Source: Halopiger djelfimassiliensis
GTDB taxonomy: Archaea > Halobacteriota > Halobacteria > Halobacteriales > Natrialbaceae
Length of the DNA stretch: 64,000 nt
Direction of reading: 5' to 3'
Assembly: GCF_000455365.1 (NCBI RefSeq)
Contig: NZ_HG315684.1
Span: 23,854-87,853, forward strand
The notes under the pieces were generated by a model that saw only the letters and a program-made list of their open reading frames with translations, was not told where the DNA came from and ran no database searches. The translations under genes and the position numbers were made by a program. This document shows, piece by piece, positions 1 to 9,460 of the stretch. Numbering within the stretch: the stretch's first letter is position 1; each line of letters starts with the position of its first letter.

Positions 1-766
1 TTTACCCTCGCTTATAGGCCCCGACGCAGCGAAACACAATCCAGCAAGGGACGCAGCGACAGCGACGGCTGGTCAATGGAACGTCGGCAGGTCTTTATTT
101 CGCCAGCGCCAATGGTGGATTGCTCCCGCTCCGCGGGGGCATCGGCGAGCCGGAGTGTGTGGTTGGTCCTGTGCACTCCGGCTCGGCGCACTTTCGTGCG
201 CATCTCTGCGGTACGCAATCTATCCTAAAGAACGTTAGGATACTGACCAGTGGGGGGTTTCCCGATACGGACAAAGCGCGATGTCCCTACGGGGCAGGAT
301 AATTGCGCGGCGTGTAGAGCGCGCGCTGCGCTCGCCCAAAGACGCATCGGCCGATACCAGTCGGATGAGTGATCCTACGGCAGTGCTATGGGTCTCGTGA
401 TCTCGATACCCCTCGTCGACGAGTCCGTTTCGGCGGGACACCACGGCCTCGAGAAGCGAGTCCCGATGCGACCGCTGGGTATTCACGAAAACGCGAGAAC
501 CTATCGTTCATCGACGGATAACATAACGCTCACCGCGTGACCAATGTGTATCGGACCGAGACGTTCGTTTTTCGAGGGTCACTCGGTTTGCGAGGCGATC
601 ACCGGGGCACCCCCTGCGAGAGTGAACTCACCAGTTCGACGAGTGCCGGTCGCGTGGACGGGGCGGACGGCTCGTCGTGGGTTCGAGTGCGCGCTCGAAC
701 ACGACCTCTCCCGGACTTTGTACAGCGGACGCAGCGCGAACGCCTACGGATTAGCCGCGGGCGAAG
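1..766. other. Gene-poor gap with clustered inverted repeats
   Basis: I see no convincing gene here. Short open frames exist on both strands, but none has recognisable residues, acidic haloarchaeal composition or a promoter at the right distance. What stands out is a cluster of perfect inverted repeats: 146-157 with 174-185 (12 bp, 16-base loop), 186-191 with 196-201 (6 bp), and 221-228 with 235-242 (8 bp, 6-base loop). They could be the end of an unseen RNA gene, a transcription terminator for a gene left of the window, or the edge of a decayed mobile element. The stretch 500-766 holds only the 3' flank of the HMG-CoA synthase gene. Confidence 0.5.
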
Positions 767-2104
767 TCACTCGACGTAGCGGTACTTCCGTTCGCCCATG
801 CGGCCCCAGCCGTCGAAGACGAACTCCGATTCCGGAGCCGTGAACTCCTCGACGTCGACGTCCATCTCGTGGTTGTGGACGTCGTGGACTTCCTCGTAGT
901 CCTCCCAGCTCATGTCGTAGCGATCGGCGAGCTGGTCGTCGACGTTCAGCGCCTCGATCTCGTCCTCCCAGCCGTCCCGAACGGTCTCGGCGTGGATCTC
1001 GGCCTGCGCCCCGCTGCCGTAGGAGCCGACCAGTAGCGTCTCGCCGGCCAGATCACGGCCCTCCTCGAGCGCGGCTTTGAGCACGCTCGCGCGGGCGACG
1101 TGGACGGACCCGGTGTACCAGTTCCCGACCTCGCGCGAGATCGACAGGGTGGGGTCGATCGTCTCGGCGTACCACTCCCGGTACTGCTCGGTGTCTTTGA
1201 GCGCGTCCATGTACTCCCGGAGCGCATCGCGGTAGTCGTCGTCGGTATCGAACCCTTCCGGACGGGGCTGGCGGCCGATCTCGTCGGCGAGTTCGTCCTC
1301 GATCGTCGTATCGCGGATGACGTGTCGGTACGCGAGCAGGGCCGCCTTCCGGACCATCCCGGGGAACGGCGTGTGGAACGGGGCGAACGCGAAATCGTCG
1401 GGGTGGACGTCGCCGGCGGCGGTCTCGTAGTCCTCGAGGGCCTCGCGCATGCGGGCGAGATACACCTGTACGGAGCGTTTGCCGTCGACGGAAGGGAACT
1501 GCTGGTTTGGCTTGAGGAAGTCCGTCTCGTCGGCCGAGCCATACCCCTGCTCGGCCGAAAGCTCGACGAGGTCGGGGTCCTCGGCGATGTACATCGCGAC
1601 GGCCCCCGCGCCCTGGGTCGCCTCGCCGGCGTCGCCGCGGGCGTAGAGTGCGGTATCGGTCGCGATCACAAGCGCCCCACGACCGCGGTTTCGACCCGCG
1701 CGGATCCAGTTGTACGCGTCGTCTAAGCTCTGGGTGCCCGCGATGCAGGCGAACTTCCGCTCGCCCTTGTTCGCGTGGTGGAAGTCACCGTCGTAGACCT
1801 GTTCGAGACAGCCAGCGACGTACGTCGAAACCGGTTTGGAGTTGTCGAAGGCGCTCTCGGTTGCGACGTCGATGCGGCCGATATCGTTCGGTTCGAGCCC
1901 TTTCCGATCCATCAGCCGATGAGCGGCGTTGGCCCCCATCGTGACGATGTCCTCGTAGCTGTCGGGAAACGAACTGGCGTTGAGGCCGAGCCCCTTCGTG
2001 TACTTCTCGGGGTCTTCGCCCTTCTCGGGCGCGAACGTCCCCGGTAAGTCGAGTTTGAGATTGCCGGTCCAGATCTCGATGGCGTCGATACCGACTGCTG
2101 TCAT
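767..2104 (-). CDS. hmgB: Hydroxymethylglutaryl-CoA synthase
   Basis: This enzyme condenses acetyl-CoA with acetoacetyl-CoA to HMG-CoA, the entry to the mevalonate pathway that makes archaeal isoprenoid lipids; it is cytosolic. The 445-residue protein has the thiolase-like fold of the family with the expected catalytic set: Glu83 (ATESAFD), the acyl-accepting Cys120 (FACIAGTQ) and His244 (FHTPFPGM). Length matches the haloarchaeal family. The ATG start is supported by a TATA-like stretch at about 2124-2132 on the minus strand, near the normal spacing. It is a single gene; the downstream side is the gene-poor left end of the window. Mevalonate kinase, isopentenyl phosphate kinase and polyprenyl synthase lie further along in this window. 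Confidence 0.95.
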   Translation of the reverse strand: MTAVGIDAIEIWTGNLKLDLPGTFAPEKGEDPEKYTKGLGLNASSFPDSYEDIVTMGANAAHRLMDRKGLEPNDIGRIDVATESAFDNSKPVSTYVAGCLEQVYDGDFHHANKGERKFACIAGTQSLDDAYNWIRAGRNRGRGALVIATDTALYARGDAGEATQGAGAVAMYIAEDPDLVELSAEQGYGSADETDFLKPNQQFPSVDGKRSVQVYLARMREALEDYETAAGDVHPDDFAFAPFHTPFPGMVRKAALLAYRHVIRDTTIEDELADEIGRQPRPEGFDTDDDYRDALREYMDALKDTEQYREWYAETIDPTLSISREVGNWYTGSVHVARASVLKAALEEGRDLAGETLLVGSYGSGAQAEIHAETVRDGWEDEIEALNVDDQLADRYDMSWEDYEEVHDVHNHEMDVDVEEFTAPESEFVFDGWGRMGERKYRYVE

Positions 2105-2270
2105 AGCCGAATACTATACAGCGAGATATATGGTATTGTCGTTCGAAATTTCGACAAGCGTCGAATTATCTCGATGGTGATCGACGCGACGGCGGGCGCG
2201 CCGTTTGTCGCCTCGTCCGGGTGCCGTCGCTCGTCGGTGCGGTTTCGACACGAAACGCGAATCGTCCTCG

Positions 2271-2849
2271 CTATTCGTCTTCTTCGACGACTTCGGGGTC
2301 GCTCATCGCGCTCTGGAGGCTGTCGAGGCCGTTGATCCACTCCGTAACCAGGCCGTACTCGAGGTCCTCGGCGACGCCCATATCCAGTTCGTCGCCGTCG
2401 ATGATGAGCGTCCCTGCCTGTGCGGCATAGCCGAGCGCGGCGTCGAGGTCCTCCTCGGCTTCGGCGTCGGCCGCAGCGCCGAGGTAGTCGCCGACGCTTC
2501 CCTCGTCGGCGGGCCCGTTCGCGATGTACTCCTCTGCGGCGAAGAAGACGCAGACGAGACTCGTCTGGACGCCGTCGACGAGGATCAGTTTCTCCTCGTC
2601 CTCGATGTCGACCTCGCTGAGTACGATCTCGCGGACGTCGTCGATCTCCTCGAGGGCTTCCTCCTGTTCAAGTTCCCCGTCGTCGTACGCGGCGACGATC
2701 TTGGCGATCGCGATCGCCGTATCGTCTTGCAGGTTCAACAGGAGCCGCGCCGACGATTCGTCCTCTGGATCGATGTCTTCGTCTTTGATGCGGTCGATCC
2801 AGTTCTGCCAGCGTTCCTCCGAGTAGAACTCGGTCGGGGGATTGCTCAT
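2271..2849 (-). CDS. DUF2150 family protein
   Basis: A 192-residue, strongly acidic, soluble protein that I recognise as the haloarchaeal DUF2150 family, which has no known function. It is predicted mostly helical, begins with a conserved aromatic segment (FYSEERWQNWIDRI) and has an acidic tail. There are no membrane segments and no visible catalytic motif. It is transcribed leftward between HMG-CoA synthase and the TatD-like hydrolase, with about 70-170 base gaps on each side, so it is probably its own transcription unit or loosely linked to the hydrolase. The family assignment is from memory of the sequence pattern; the function is unknown. Confidence 0.8.
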   Translation of the reverse strand: MSNPPTEFYSEERWQNWIDRIKDEDIDPEDESSARLLLNLQDDTAIAIAKIVAAYDDGELEQEEALEEIDDVREIVLSEVDIEDEEKLILVDGVQTSLVCVFFAAEEYIANGPADEGSVGDYLGAAADAEAEEDLDAALGYAAQAGTLIIDGDELDMGVAEDLEYGLVTEWINGLDSLQSAMSDPEVVEEDE

Positions 2850-2922
2850 ACAGACACCTACACCGGCCGCTTGAAATGCCTTTCTCTACCTTACGTCGAA
2901 TCGATACACCCGTTTTTGGCGC

Positions 2923-3780
2923 TCAGGACCGCTCGAGCGTCGCTTCCGTGTCGATTCCGTAGACGCGTTCGGGGGTTTCGACGTGGGCGATGCGGACGGC
3001 CTCCTCGTGGCCGTTCTCGAGCAGCCACCGCACCCGCCGGGGAACCGTCTTGGGACCGAGTACCGCGCCGGGTCGGTCGGGGTCGTCGATGTAGTCGGTC
3101 TCCATCAGGAACGGCTCGCCGCGTTCGGCGGCGGTCTCTAAGCGATCCTTCTCGCTCATAACGCTCGGCGTCGGTCCCGCGAGTCGGCCGCTCGCGTAGT
3201 GTTTGACGACGCGGTGGGACGGCATACCGGCGTCGGCGGCCCACTCGGCCACCTCGGTCATGTCCTCGCTGGCCTCGGCGTGCAGTTGGACGGCACAGTC
3301 CAGCTCGGCCCCGTGTTCGAACGCCCGGCGCATGACCGCGTTCGAGGCCGCCCAGACCTCGTCGTCGACGTCGTAGTGAGGACGGCCGGACTTCAGCGCC
3401 AGCGCCGCGCCCGACCCGACGTACTCCGCGGCGACGTCGATACCGGCTTGCATGAGATCGCGCGCCTCAGCGGGCGTGAACCCGCGGTCGTCGACCAGCC
3501 GCGAGATCAACCCCGGATGGACGCCGAGCACGGGCCAGGCCCGTCCCTCGAGTTCGCTCGAGGCCTCGTCGACGATCTCGATGGTCCGGTCGAAGACCGT
3601 CCGGAAATCCTCGCCCGTCTCGGCCTCGACGCCGAGGTGCCACGAGGGCTTGTTCACCACCAGCAGGTGAGTGCCGCCGACTCGAGCGAAGTCTTTCACG
3701 GCGTCGATGCCCCGATTGTTGTCCGGATCGAGGTGGAGGTGATTGTCGAGAACCGGCGTCTCGTCGATCATGTCCGTCAC
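2923..3780 (-). CDS. TatD-like metal-dependent hydrolase
   Basis: A 285-residue TIM-barrel amidohydrolase of the archaeal TatD-related group. Metal-binding signatures are visible: the N-terminal DNHLHLDP motif, His in LGVHPG, His in VQLHAEAS, His in VVKHYASG and an acidic residue in METDYID near the C-terminus. Relatives are often described as DNases or phosphoesterases, but the substrate of the archaeal branch is not established, so only the hydrolase class is claimed. Length fits the family. An alternative start three codons in (Met4) is possible. It reads away from the divergent DUF7127/cdcH operon, and the two share the intergenic region 3781-3948. Confidence 0.85.
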   Translation of the reverse strand: MTDMIDETPVLDNHLHLDPDNNRGIDAVKDFARVGGTHLLVVNKPSWHLGVEAETGEDFRTVFDRTIEIVDEASSELEGRAWPVLGVHPGLISRLVDDRGFTPAEARDLMQAGIDVAAEYVGSGAALALKSGRPHYDVDDEVWAASNAVMRRAFEHGAELDCAVQLHAEASEDMTEVAEWAADAGMPSHRVVKHYASGRLAGPTPSVMSEKDRLETAAERGEPFLMETDYIDDPDRPGAVLGPKTVPRRVRWLLENGHEEAVRIAHVETPERVYGIDTEATLERS

Positions 3781-3910
3781 TGCGTGTGCCGCGTGGGAAA
3801 AGTCACCGACTTCGGTTACGGCCGCCGACGCGGACCGGCCTTACTGTGAACTGCGAACAGCGACCTTTTCGCGTATCGCCCCGCCGTCCCCGGATCATTT
3901 GGGGGAAGGC

Positions 3911-3917
3911 TTATATA
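3911..3917 (+). promoter_or_regulatory. TATA box of the cdcH operon
   Basis: TTATATA lies 32-38 bases in front of the ATG at 3949. That places the expected start of transcription (about 25 bases downstream of the box) within roughly ten bases of the start codon, so the mRNA is nearly leaderless. It is the clearest promoter in the window and is preceded by a purine-rich stretch (GGGGGAAGG) that could serve as a B-recognition element. Confidence 0.7.
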
Positions 3918-3948
3918 CTAGAAGTGCTTACTTTGGGTTAGTTACACC

Positions 3949-4194
3949 ATGACTCTCGAGCAATTCACCCGCGGAGAGGGGCAGTTAGCCCGTCGGTACG
4001 ACTACGACGACCGGACGGTGGTGGCGGTCGACTTCGGCTCCCCCACCGACGCCTCGGTCGATCTCGTCGACGACACCGTTATCGTCGTCGTCGACGGCGA
4101 ACAGTACGAACTCGAACTCCCCGACGGTGCAGACGACGCGCACACGTTTATCAAAAACGGGGTCCTCACTGTCGAGATGGAGGGCGACCGATGA
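3949..4194 (+). CDS. Small HSP20-like protein (DUF7127-type), coupled to CdcH
   Basis: An 81-residue acidic protein rich in beta-strand pattern, ending in a segment ([13 protein letters not shown]) that closely resembles the last strands of alpha-crystallin/HSP20 domains; I recognise it as the haloarchaeal family found directly before the Cdc48 ATPase (DUF7127, from memory). Its TGA overlaps the ATG of cdcH by four bases, so the two are almost certainly translated together. A reasonable inference is that it is a chaperone-like partner or substrate adaptor of the ATPase, but nothing in the sequence proves this. The promoter is the TATA box at 3911-3917. Confidence 0.8.
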   Translation: MTLEQFTRGEGQLARRYDYDDRTVVAVDFGSPTDASVDLVDDTVIVVVDGEQYELELPDGADDAHTFIKNGVLTVEMEGDR

Positions 4195-6452
4195 AACTTA
4201 CCGTCAAACCGCTCAAACAGAAGGATGCAGGCCGTGGACTCGCCGCGATCGACCGCGTCTCCATGCGCGAACTCGACCTCGAGAACGGGGACTACATCGT
4301 CATTCAGGGCAAAGGCGACGGGCAGGCCGTCGCCCGCGTCTGGCCCGGCTATCCCGAGGACGAGGGACGGGGGATCGTCAGGATCGACGGTCGGCTCCGA
4401 CAGGAGGCCGACGTCGGGATCGACGACCGCGTGACGATCGAACCCGCGGACGTCGACCCGGCGAAGTCCGTCACCGTGGCGCTTCCACAGAACCTCCGGA
4501 TTCGGGGCGATATCGGCCCGCTCGTGCGCGACAAGCTGAGCGGTCAGGCCGTCACCGAAGGCCAGACGGTGCCGTTCTCGCTTTCCTTTGGTCCGATGGC
4601 CAGCTCCGGCCAGTCGGTCCCGCTGAAGATCGCGAGTACGGCACCGAGTGGCACCGTCGTCATCACCGACTCGACGAACATCGAGATCTCCGAAACGCCG
4701 GCCGAACAGGTCACCGCCGGCGGTGAAACCTCCGCCGAGGGCGTCCCGAACGTCACCTACGAGGATATCGGGGGTCTCGACGACGAACTCGATCAGGTCC
4801 GGGAGATGATCGAGTTGCCGATGCGCCATCCCGAGCTGTTCAAGCAACTCGGCATCGAGCCGCCGAAAGGCGTGCTCCTGCACGGGCCGCCCGGCACCGG
4901 CAAGACGCTGATGGCCAAAGCCGTCGCCAACGAGATCGACGCCCACTTCGAGACGATCTCCGGGCCGGAGATCATGTCGAAGTACTACGGCGAGAGCGAA
5001 GAGCAGCTACGCGAAGTCTTCGAAGAGGCCGAGGAGAACGCTCCCGCGATCGTCTTCATCGACGAACTCGACTCCATCGCCGCCAAACGCGAGGAGGCCG
5101 GCGGTGACGTCGAACGCCGCGTCGTCGCGCAACTGCTCAGCCTGATGGACGGGCTCGAGGAGCGCGGCCGCGTCACGGTCATCGCCGCGACCAACCGCAT
5201 CGACGACATCGACCCCGCGCTTCGCCGTGGCGGTCGGTTCGACCGCGAGATCGAGATCGGCGTCCCGGACAAGGAAGGTCGCAAGGAGATCCTGCAGGTC
5301 CACACCCGCGGAATGCCGCTTGCCGAGGCCGTGGATCTCGAGCAGTACGCCGAGAACACGCACGGCTTCGTCGGCGCTGACCTCGAAAGTCTCACCCGCG
5401 AGGGGGCGATGAACGCGCTCCGGCGCATCCGGCCGGAACTCGACCTCGAGGAGGACGAGATCGACGCCGACGTCCTCGAATCGCTCGAGGTCACCGAACG
5501 CGACTTCAAGGAGGCGCTCAAGGGCATCCAGCCCTCCGCGATGCGGGAGGTCTTCGTCGAGGTCCCCGACGTCACCTGGAACGACGTCGGCGGGCTCGGG
5601 GATACCAAAGAGCGCCTCCGCGAGACGATCCAGTGGCCCCTCGACTACCCCGAGGTGTTCGAGGCCATGGACATGGAAGCGGCCAAAGGCGTGCTCATGT
5701 ACGGCCCGCCGGGCACCGGCAAGACCCTGCTCGCGAAGGCCGTCGCCAACGAGGCCCAGTCGAACTTCATCTCGATCAAAGGCCCAGAACTGCTGAACAA
5801 GTACGTCGGCGAGTCCGAGAAGGGCGTCCGCGAGATCTTCGAGAAGGCACGGTCGAACGCACCGACCGTCATCTTCTTCGACGAGATCGACTCCATCGCC
5901 GGCGAACGCGGCCAGCGTCAGGGCGACTCCGGCGTCGGCGAACGGGTCGTCTCCCAGCTGCTGACCGAACTCGACGGTCTCGAGGAACTCGAGGACGTCG
6001 TCGTCATCGCGACGACCAACCGGCCGGACCTGATCGACAACGCCTTGCTCCGGCCGGGACGGCTCGACCGGCACGTCCACGTGCCCGTCCCCGATGAGGA
6101 AGCCCGCAGGAAAATCTTCGACGTCCACACCCGCAACAAGCCGCTTGCCGACGCGGTCGACCTCGAGTGGCTCGCGGCCGAGACCGAGGGCTACGTCGGG
6201 GCCGACATCGAAGCGGTCTGTCGCGAGGCCTCGATGGCCGCCAGCCGGGAGTTCATCAACTCGGTCGATCCCGAGGAGATGCCCGACACCATCGAGAACG
6301 TCCGTATCAGCCGCGATCACTTCGAACACGCCCTCGAGGAGGTCAACGCGAGCGTGACCCCCGACACGCGCGAGCGCTACGAGGAGATCGAAGAGGAGTT
6401 CCAGCAGGCCGAACCCGCACAGGACGAACAGCTCGGGCGCACGTTCCAGTAG
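4191..6452 (+). CDS. cdcH: Cdc48/VAT-type AAA ATPase
   Basis: A 753-residue double-ring AAA+ unfoldase, the archaeal p97/VAT equivalent, which extracts and unfolds proteins, often for the proteasome. Visible parts: an N-terminal double-psi-barrel-like substrate domain (about 1-190), AAA domain D1 with Walker A GPPGTGKT near residue 230 and Walker B (FIDELDS) near 290, and AAA domain D2 with Walker A near 505 and Walker B (FFDEIDS) near 560. Both rings keep their arginine-rich second region of homology (RRGGRFDRE and RPGRLDRH). Length is normal for the family. It is the second gene of an operon after the small HSP20-like protein, with a 4-base overlap. Confidence 0.96.
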   Translation: MKLTVKPLKQKDAGRGLAAIDRVSMRELDLENGDYIVIQGKGDGQAVARVWPGYPEDEGRGIVRIDGRLRQEADVGIDDRVTIEPADVDPAKSVTVALPQNLRIRGDIGPLVRDKLSGQAVTEGQTVPFSLSFGPMASSGQSVPLKIASTAPSGTVVITDSTNIEISETPAEQVTAGGETSAEGVPNVTYEDIGGLDDELDQVREMIELPMRHPELFKQLGIEPPKGVLLHGPPGTGKTLMAKAVANEIDAHFETISGPEIMSKYYGESEEQLREVFEEAEENAPAIVFIDELDSIAAKREEAGGDVERRVVAQLLSLMDGLEERGRVTVIAATNRIDDIDPALRRGGRFDREIEIGVPDKEGRKEILQVHTRGMPLAEAVDLEQYAENTHGFVGADLESLTREGAMNALRRIRPELDLEEDEIDADVLESLEVTERDFKEALKGIQPSAMREVFVEVPDVTWNDVGGLGDTKERLRETIQWPLDYPEVFEAMDMEAAKGVLMYGPPGTGKTLLAKAVANEAQSNFISIKGPELLNKYVGESEKGVREIFEKARSNAPTVIFFDEIDSIAGERGQRQGDSGVGERVVSQLLTELDGLEELEDVVVIATTNRPDLIDNALLRPGRLDRHVHVPVPDEEARRKIFDVHTRNKPLADAVDLEWLAAETEGYVGADIEAVCREASMAASREFINSVDPEEMPDTIENVRISRDHFEHALEEVNASVTPDTRERYEEIEEEFQQAEPAQDEQLGRTFQ

Positions 6453-6577
6453 GCGGCCGCTCGCAGATTCGCTCCGGCGACGCTGCGTTTTCGCTGGTTA
6501 GGTGCGATCCGTCGGCGCGAGACACCGGCGGATACTGACGGAAAACCGAGACCGAGCGTCCGCGACTGCAGGCGATA

Positions 6578-7057
6578 TCAGGGAGCGACCTCGGGCGACT
6601 CGGATTCGAGGTCCTCGAGGATCTCCTGTGCGTGTCCCTCGGGGGAGACGTCCTCGTAGACCGCCTCGATCCGACCGTCGGGACCGACGACGTAGGTGTT
6701 CCGGAAGACGCCGTCGAAGGTGTTTCCGAACATCCGTTTTTCGCCGTAGGATTCGTACAACGTCGCGACTTCACCGAACTCGTCCGACAGCAGATCGAAC
6801 GCGAGATCGTAGTCGGCCGCGAACGTCTCGAGGTCCGAAACGGGATCGTCGCTGATGCCGACGATTGCGACGTCGCGGTCGTCGAACTGGGGCTTCGCCT
6901 CGTTGAACGACCGGGCTTCGGTCGTACAACCGTCGGTGTTGGCTCGGGGGTAGAAGTACACGACGAGTCGCTGGCCGTCGAAGTCGGACCGGCGGACCGT
7001 CTCGCCGTGCTGGTTGGAAAGTTCGAACTCGGGTGCCTCGTCGCCTACGTCGAGCAT
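6578..7057 (-). CDS. bcp: Peroxiredoxin (Bcp/PrxQ type)
   Basis: A 159-residue thiol peroxidase that reduces hydrogen peroxide and organic peroxides in the cytosol. The thioredoxin fold and the peroxidatic Cys44 (NTDGCTTEA) are clear. In classical Bcp proteins a resolving cysteine follows five residues later; here the position is Arg (TTEARSF), and Cys44 is the only cysteine in the protein, so this should act as a 1-Cys enzyme that needs an external thiol. Length is typical. It is convergent with cdcH, which ends about 125 bases away. No operon partner is visible; the neighbouring Gins51 gene lies 57 bases upstream on the same strand. Confidence 0.92.
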   Translation of the reverse strand: MLDVGDEAPEFELSNQHGETVRRSDFDGQRLVVYFYPRANTDGCTTEARSFNEAKPQFDDRDVAIVGISDDPVSDLETFAADYDLAFDLLSDEFGEVATLYESYGEKRMFGNTFDGVFRNTYVVGPDGRIEAVYEDVSPEGHAQEILEDLESESPEVAP

Positions 7058-7114
7058 GGCCGTGTGTTAGCGACGGCTGTTGTATGCGTTGTGGTTCCGG
7101 ACCGAACCGAACGG

Positions 7115-8110
7115 TCACTCGAGCGGTTCGGCGGCCTCCTGTTCGACGAGCGGGGTCGCGTTCTCCTCGGGCAAGTAGACGATGTCGTCGGCCGAGAGCG
7201 TATACTCGCGGTCGTCGACGCCGAGGATCGAGCCGACGTCGCGGGTGATCCTGACGGTGACGCGGTTGACGTCGGTCCCGTCGTCGGCACCGTCGGCTCC
7301 CACCGAGTTCGTCGCGGCGGCGCTCGCGGTCGTCTCCCGCTCGGCAGCGCCGTCAGCGCCGCGGTCGTCCGGCGAGTCCCGCGGCGGAGCGTCGGCCGGT
7401 GCGTTCGACCCGGTGTCGCGGTCACGCTCGCGGTCGGCGATCGGAGCCGACTCGCCGACGGATGCATCCTCGCCGCCCATCACGTCCGCGGGGGAGATCC
7501 CGCTCGAGTCGGCCGGCTCGTCGGGAGCGGCGGCTCCGGCGGCGTCGGCTTCGCGAGCGGACTCCGCCGGGGGTTCCTGTGGCGGCGCGGGCGGTGTGTC
7601 CGCCTCGGCCGTCCGATCGGTCGACGGTTCTGCCGGCGTCTCGTGGCCGCCCGCCGGCCCTTCGGCGGCCCGTTCCGGGACGGCTTCGGGGTCGGACGCG
7701 GTAGCCGGGTCGGCGCGTTCCTCGCCGCCCTCGAGAACGTCGAGGACTCGCGACTTGTTCGACTCGATCCGGTCGACGAGATCGTCGAAGAGGTCGGCCT
7801 CCTCGGCGGTAAGGCCCTCGTCGTCGGCCGGCATGCCCGCCGCGGCGAGGCTGGCTTGCTTGACGAGTTTACCCATTCGGCGCTCGTAGATCGCCTCGAC
7901 GACGTCCTTTGCGGTCTCGATCTCGTCGGTGAGCCGGCTCACTTCGGGCGAGGAAAAGGGGTCCTCGGCACGCTCGGCCGCGCGGTCGCGTTCGGCCTCC
8001 AGCTCGGCGATGTACTCCCCGACCTCCTGATAGAACGAGGGGCGAAGGTTCTGGAGGCTGTCCTTCTGGCGCTCCTTGCTCTGGACCGAGCGTAGTTCGT
8101 CCAAGTTCAT
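7115..8110 (-). CDS. gins51: Replication GINS complex subunit Gins51
   Basis: This is the archaeal GINS subunit that links the MCM helicase to primase and Cdc45/RecJ at the replication fork. The helical A domain occupies roughly residues 1-115 (start MNLDELRSVQSKE) and the small beta-rich B domain roughly 275-325 (VTVRITRDVGSILGVDD). Between them lies a very long low-complexity linker of about 150 residues rich in Ala, Pro, Asp, Glu and Ser. Non-halophilic Gins51 proteins are around 190 residues, so the excess is all linker. The start codon overlaps the stop of priS by four bases, giving a priS-gins51 operon, an arrangement common in archaea. Confidence 0.88.
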   Translation of the reverse strand: MNLDELRSVQSKERQKDSLQNLRPSFYQEVGEYIAELEAERDRAAERAEDPFSSPEVSRLTDEIETAKDVVEAIYERRMGKLVKQASLAAAGMPADDEGLTAEEADLFDDLVDRIESNKSRVLDVLEGGEERADPATASDPEAVPERAAEGPAGGHETPAEPSTDRTAEADTPPAPPQEPPAESAREADAAGAAAPDEPADSSGISPADVMGGEDASVGESAPIADRERDRDTGSNAPADAPPRDSPDDRGADGAAERETTASAAATNSVGADGADDGTDVNRVTVRITRDVGSILGVDDREYTLSADDIVYLPEENATPLVEQEAAEPLE

Positions 8111-9282
8111 TCTTTCTCCTTTTCAGCCCGACCGCGTGCCATCAGAAACACGGCAACGTACTCCGGGAGCGACTGGTCACCTTCCGTGACCGTAAAGCTA
8201 TCTCCTCCGAGTTCGACCACGCCGCCGTCGGTAACGTCGACGGCGATCTCCTGGCCGGTAAACGTTTCCGGGACGGCGTCGACGAGCGGATCGAACGCCT
8301 CGAGTTCGTCGCGCTCGAGTCGAACGGTCTCGAGGCCGCTGCCGCCGTGTAGACTGCCCGGTAGTCGGATGAGTCGGTTCGTGTCGGTCGTCACCGGTTC
8401 GTCGATCGGGGCGTTATCCCGTTCGACGGCCGTCGCGGCGAACCGTTCGGCCAGTTGCGAGACCGCGGTATGGACGGTAACGTTGCCCGCCTCGAGTTGC
8501 TCGCGGTTGTTTCGAGCGGCGTTCAGCGTGGCTTTGGCTTTCCCCTCGCCGATCCCTTCGAACTCCTGAAGACGTTCGAGGGCCGCGTTCTCCTCCCGCT
8601 CGAGCAGGTCGTCGATAAAGTCCATGAAGTGGGCGTGTGTCCGTGCTCCCCACCCGCCCTCGGTTCGTAACGTGCGTCGTTTCGTCGGCGTCTTCCGGCC
8701 CAGTCCGGCGACCGTCTCCGTCTCGATCAACTCCTCGAACTCGAGGCCGATACCGCGGACGTAGTCGACGATCTCGCGGCGGTGCTCGCGGTCGAGATGG
8801 CGGACGTTGTCGTCGCGAACGTGGACGTGGTAGCCGCGCCCGCCAGAGAAGACGATCTCCATCTCCTCGAAGGCGAAGTCGTTCTCGAGGAAATCCAGCA
8901 GGCGAAGCAGGGCGTCCTTACACGTCGCGAGCATCTCGGCGTAGGAGTCCTCGCCGAGCGTCACGGACGGTAGATGGTCGGCGTCGAGGTCGAAGACGAG
9001 GTCGGCCGACTGCCAGTCTTTCTCCTGCATCGAACTCGCGCCGGGATCGCGAAACCGGCCCGCCGAGAAGTAGACGTGTCGCGGCCGCTTTCGGACCAGA
9101 AACTCCGAAAGATCGCCCAGCTCGAGCAGCGAACGATGGCGGACCATCGTCGTTCCGGGTCCCTCGGTCCAGGGGATAAAGCCCCACTCGCGTTCGTTGG
9201 CCGCGGGCGGCGGCGTCAGTTCCGTTCGGCGGTAGTGATCGCGGAATCGCCCCCGAAGATAGGCCCTCGTTCGCTCCTCCAT
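8107..9282 (-). CDS. priS: DNA primase small (catalytic) subunit
   Basis: The catalytic subunit of archaeal-eukaryotic primase, which makes primers with PriL. The 391-residue protein keeps the metal-binding aspartates in DLVFDLDADH (Asp98 and Asp100) and the nucleotide-binding motif SGGRGYHVHV (about 146-155). Length matches the haloarchaeal family. It is the first gene of an operon with gins51 (ATGA overlap), which fits the direct role of GINS in coupling primase to the helicase. PriL is not in this window. The upstream gap (9283-9460) shows no gene. Confidence 0.95.
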   Translation of the reverse strand: MEERTRAYLRGRFRDHYRRTELTPPPAANEREWGFIPWTEGPGTTMVRHRSLLELGDLSEFLVRKRPRHVYFSAGRFRDPGASSMQEKDWQSADLVFDLDADHLPSVTLGEDSYAEMLATCKDALLRLLDFLENDFAFEEMEIVFSGGRGYHVHVRDDNVRHLDREHRREIVDYVRGIGLEFEELIETETVAGLGRKTPTKRRTLRTEGGWGARTHAHFMDFIDDLLEREENAALERLQEFEGIGEGKAKATLNAARNNREQLEAGNVTVHTAVSQLAERFAATAVERDNAPIDEPVTTDTNRLIRLPGSLHGGSGLETVRLERDELEAFDPLVDAVPETFTGQEIAVDVTDGGVVELGGDSFTVTEGDQSLPEYVAVFLMARGRAEKEKE

Positions 9283-9460
9283 GCGCCTCGGGTAGTCGTG
9301 GGTGGGGGCGTATAACCTTGCCGAATCAATCGAATTAGCGACTCGTTGACGTTCGCCTCGTTCGGAGCTACTACGGGGACCGCGTCAAGGATATTTTCGA
9401 GGCGTTCTGCCTGCTCCGCCTGTCGATTCGACGGTCGGCACCGGGCACGTCCCGGGAGCG

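Noticed and set aside
544-843. 99-codon plus-strand frame near the left end
   Set aside because: Arginine-rich, overlaps the 3' end of the HMG-CoA synthase gene, no motif.
5007-6329. 440-codon open frame antisense to the Cdc48 ATPase
   Set aside because: It is a shadow of GC-rich haloarchaeal codons: no start signals, no domains, and it lies entirely inside a certain gene.
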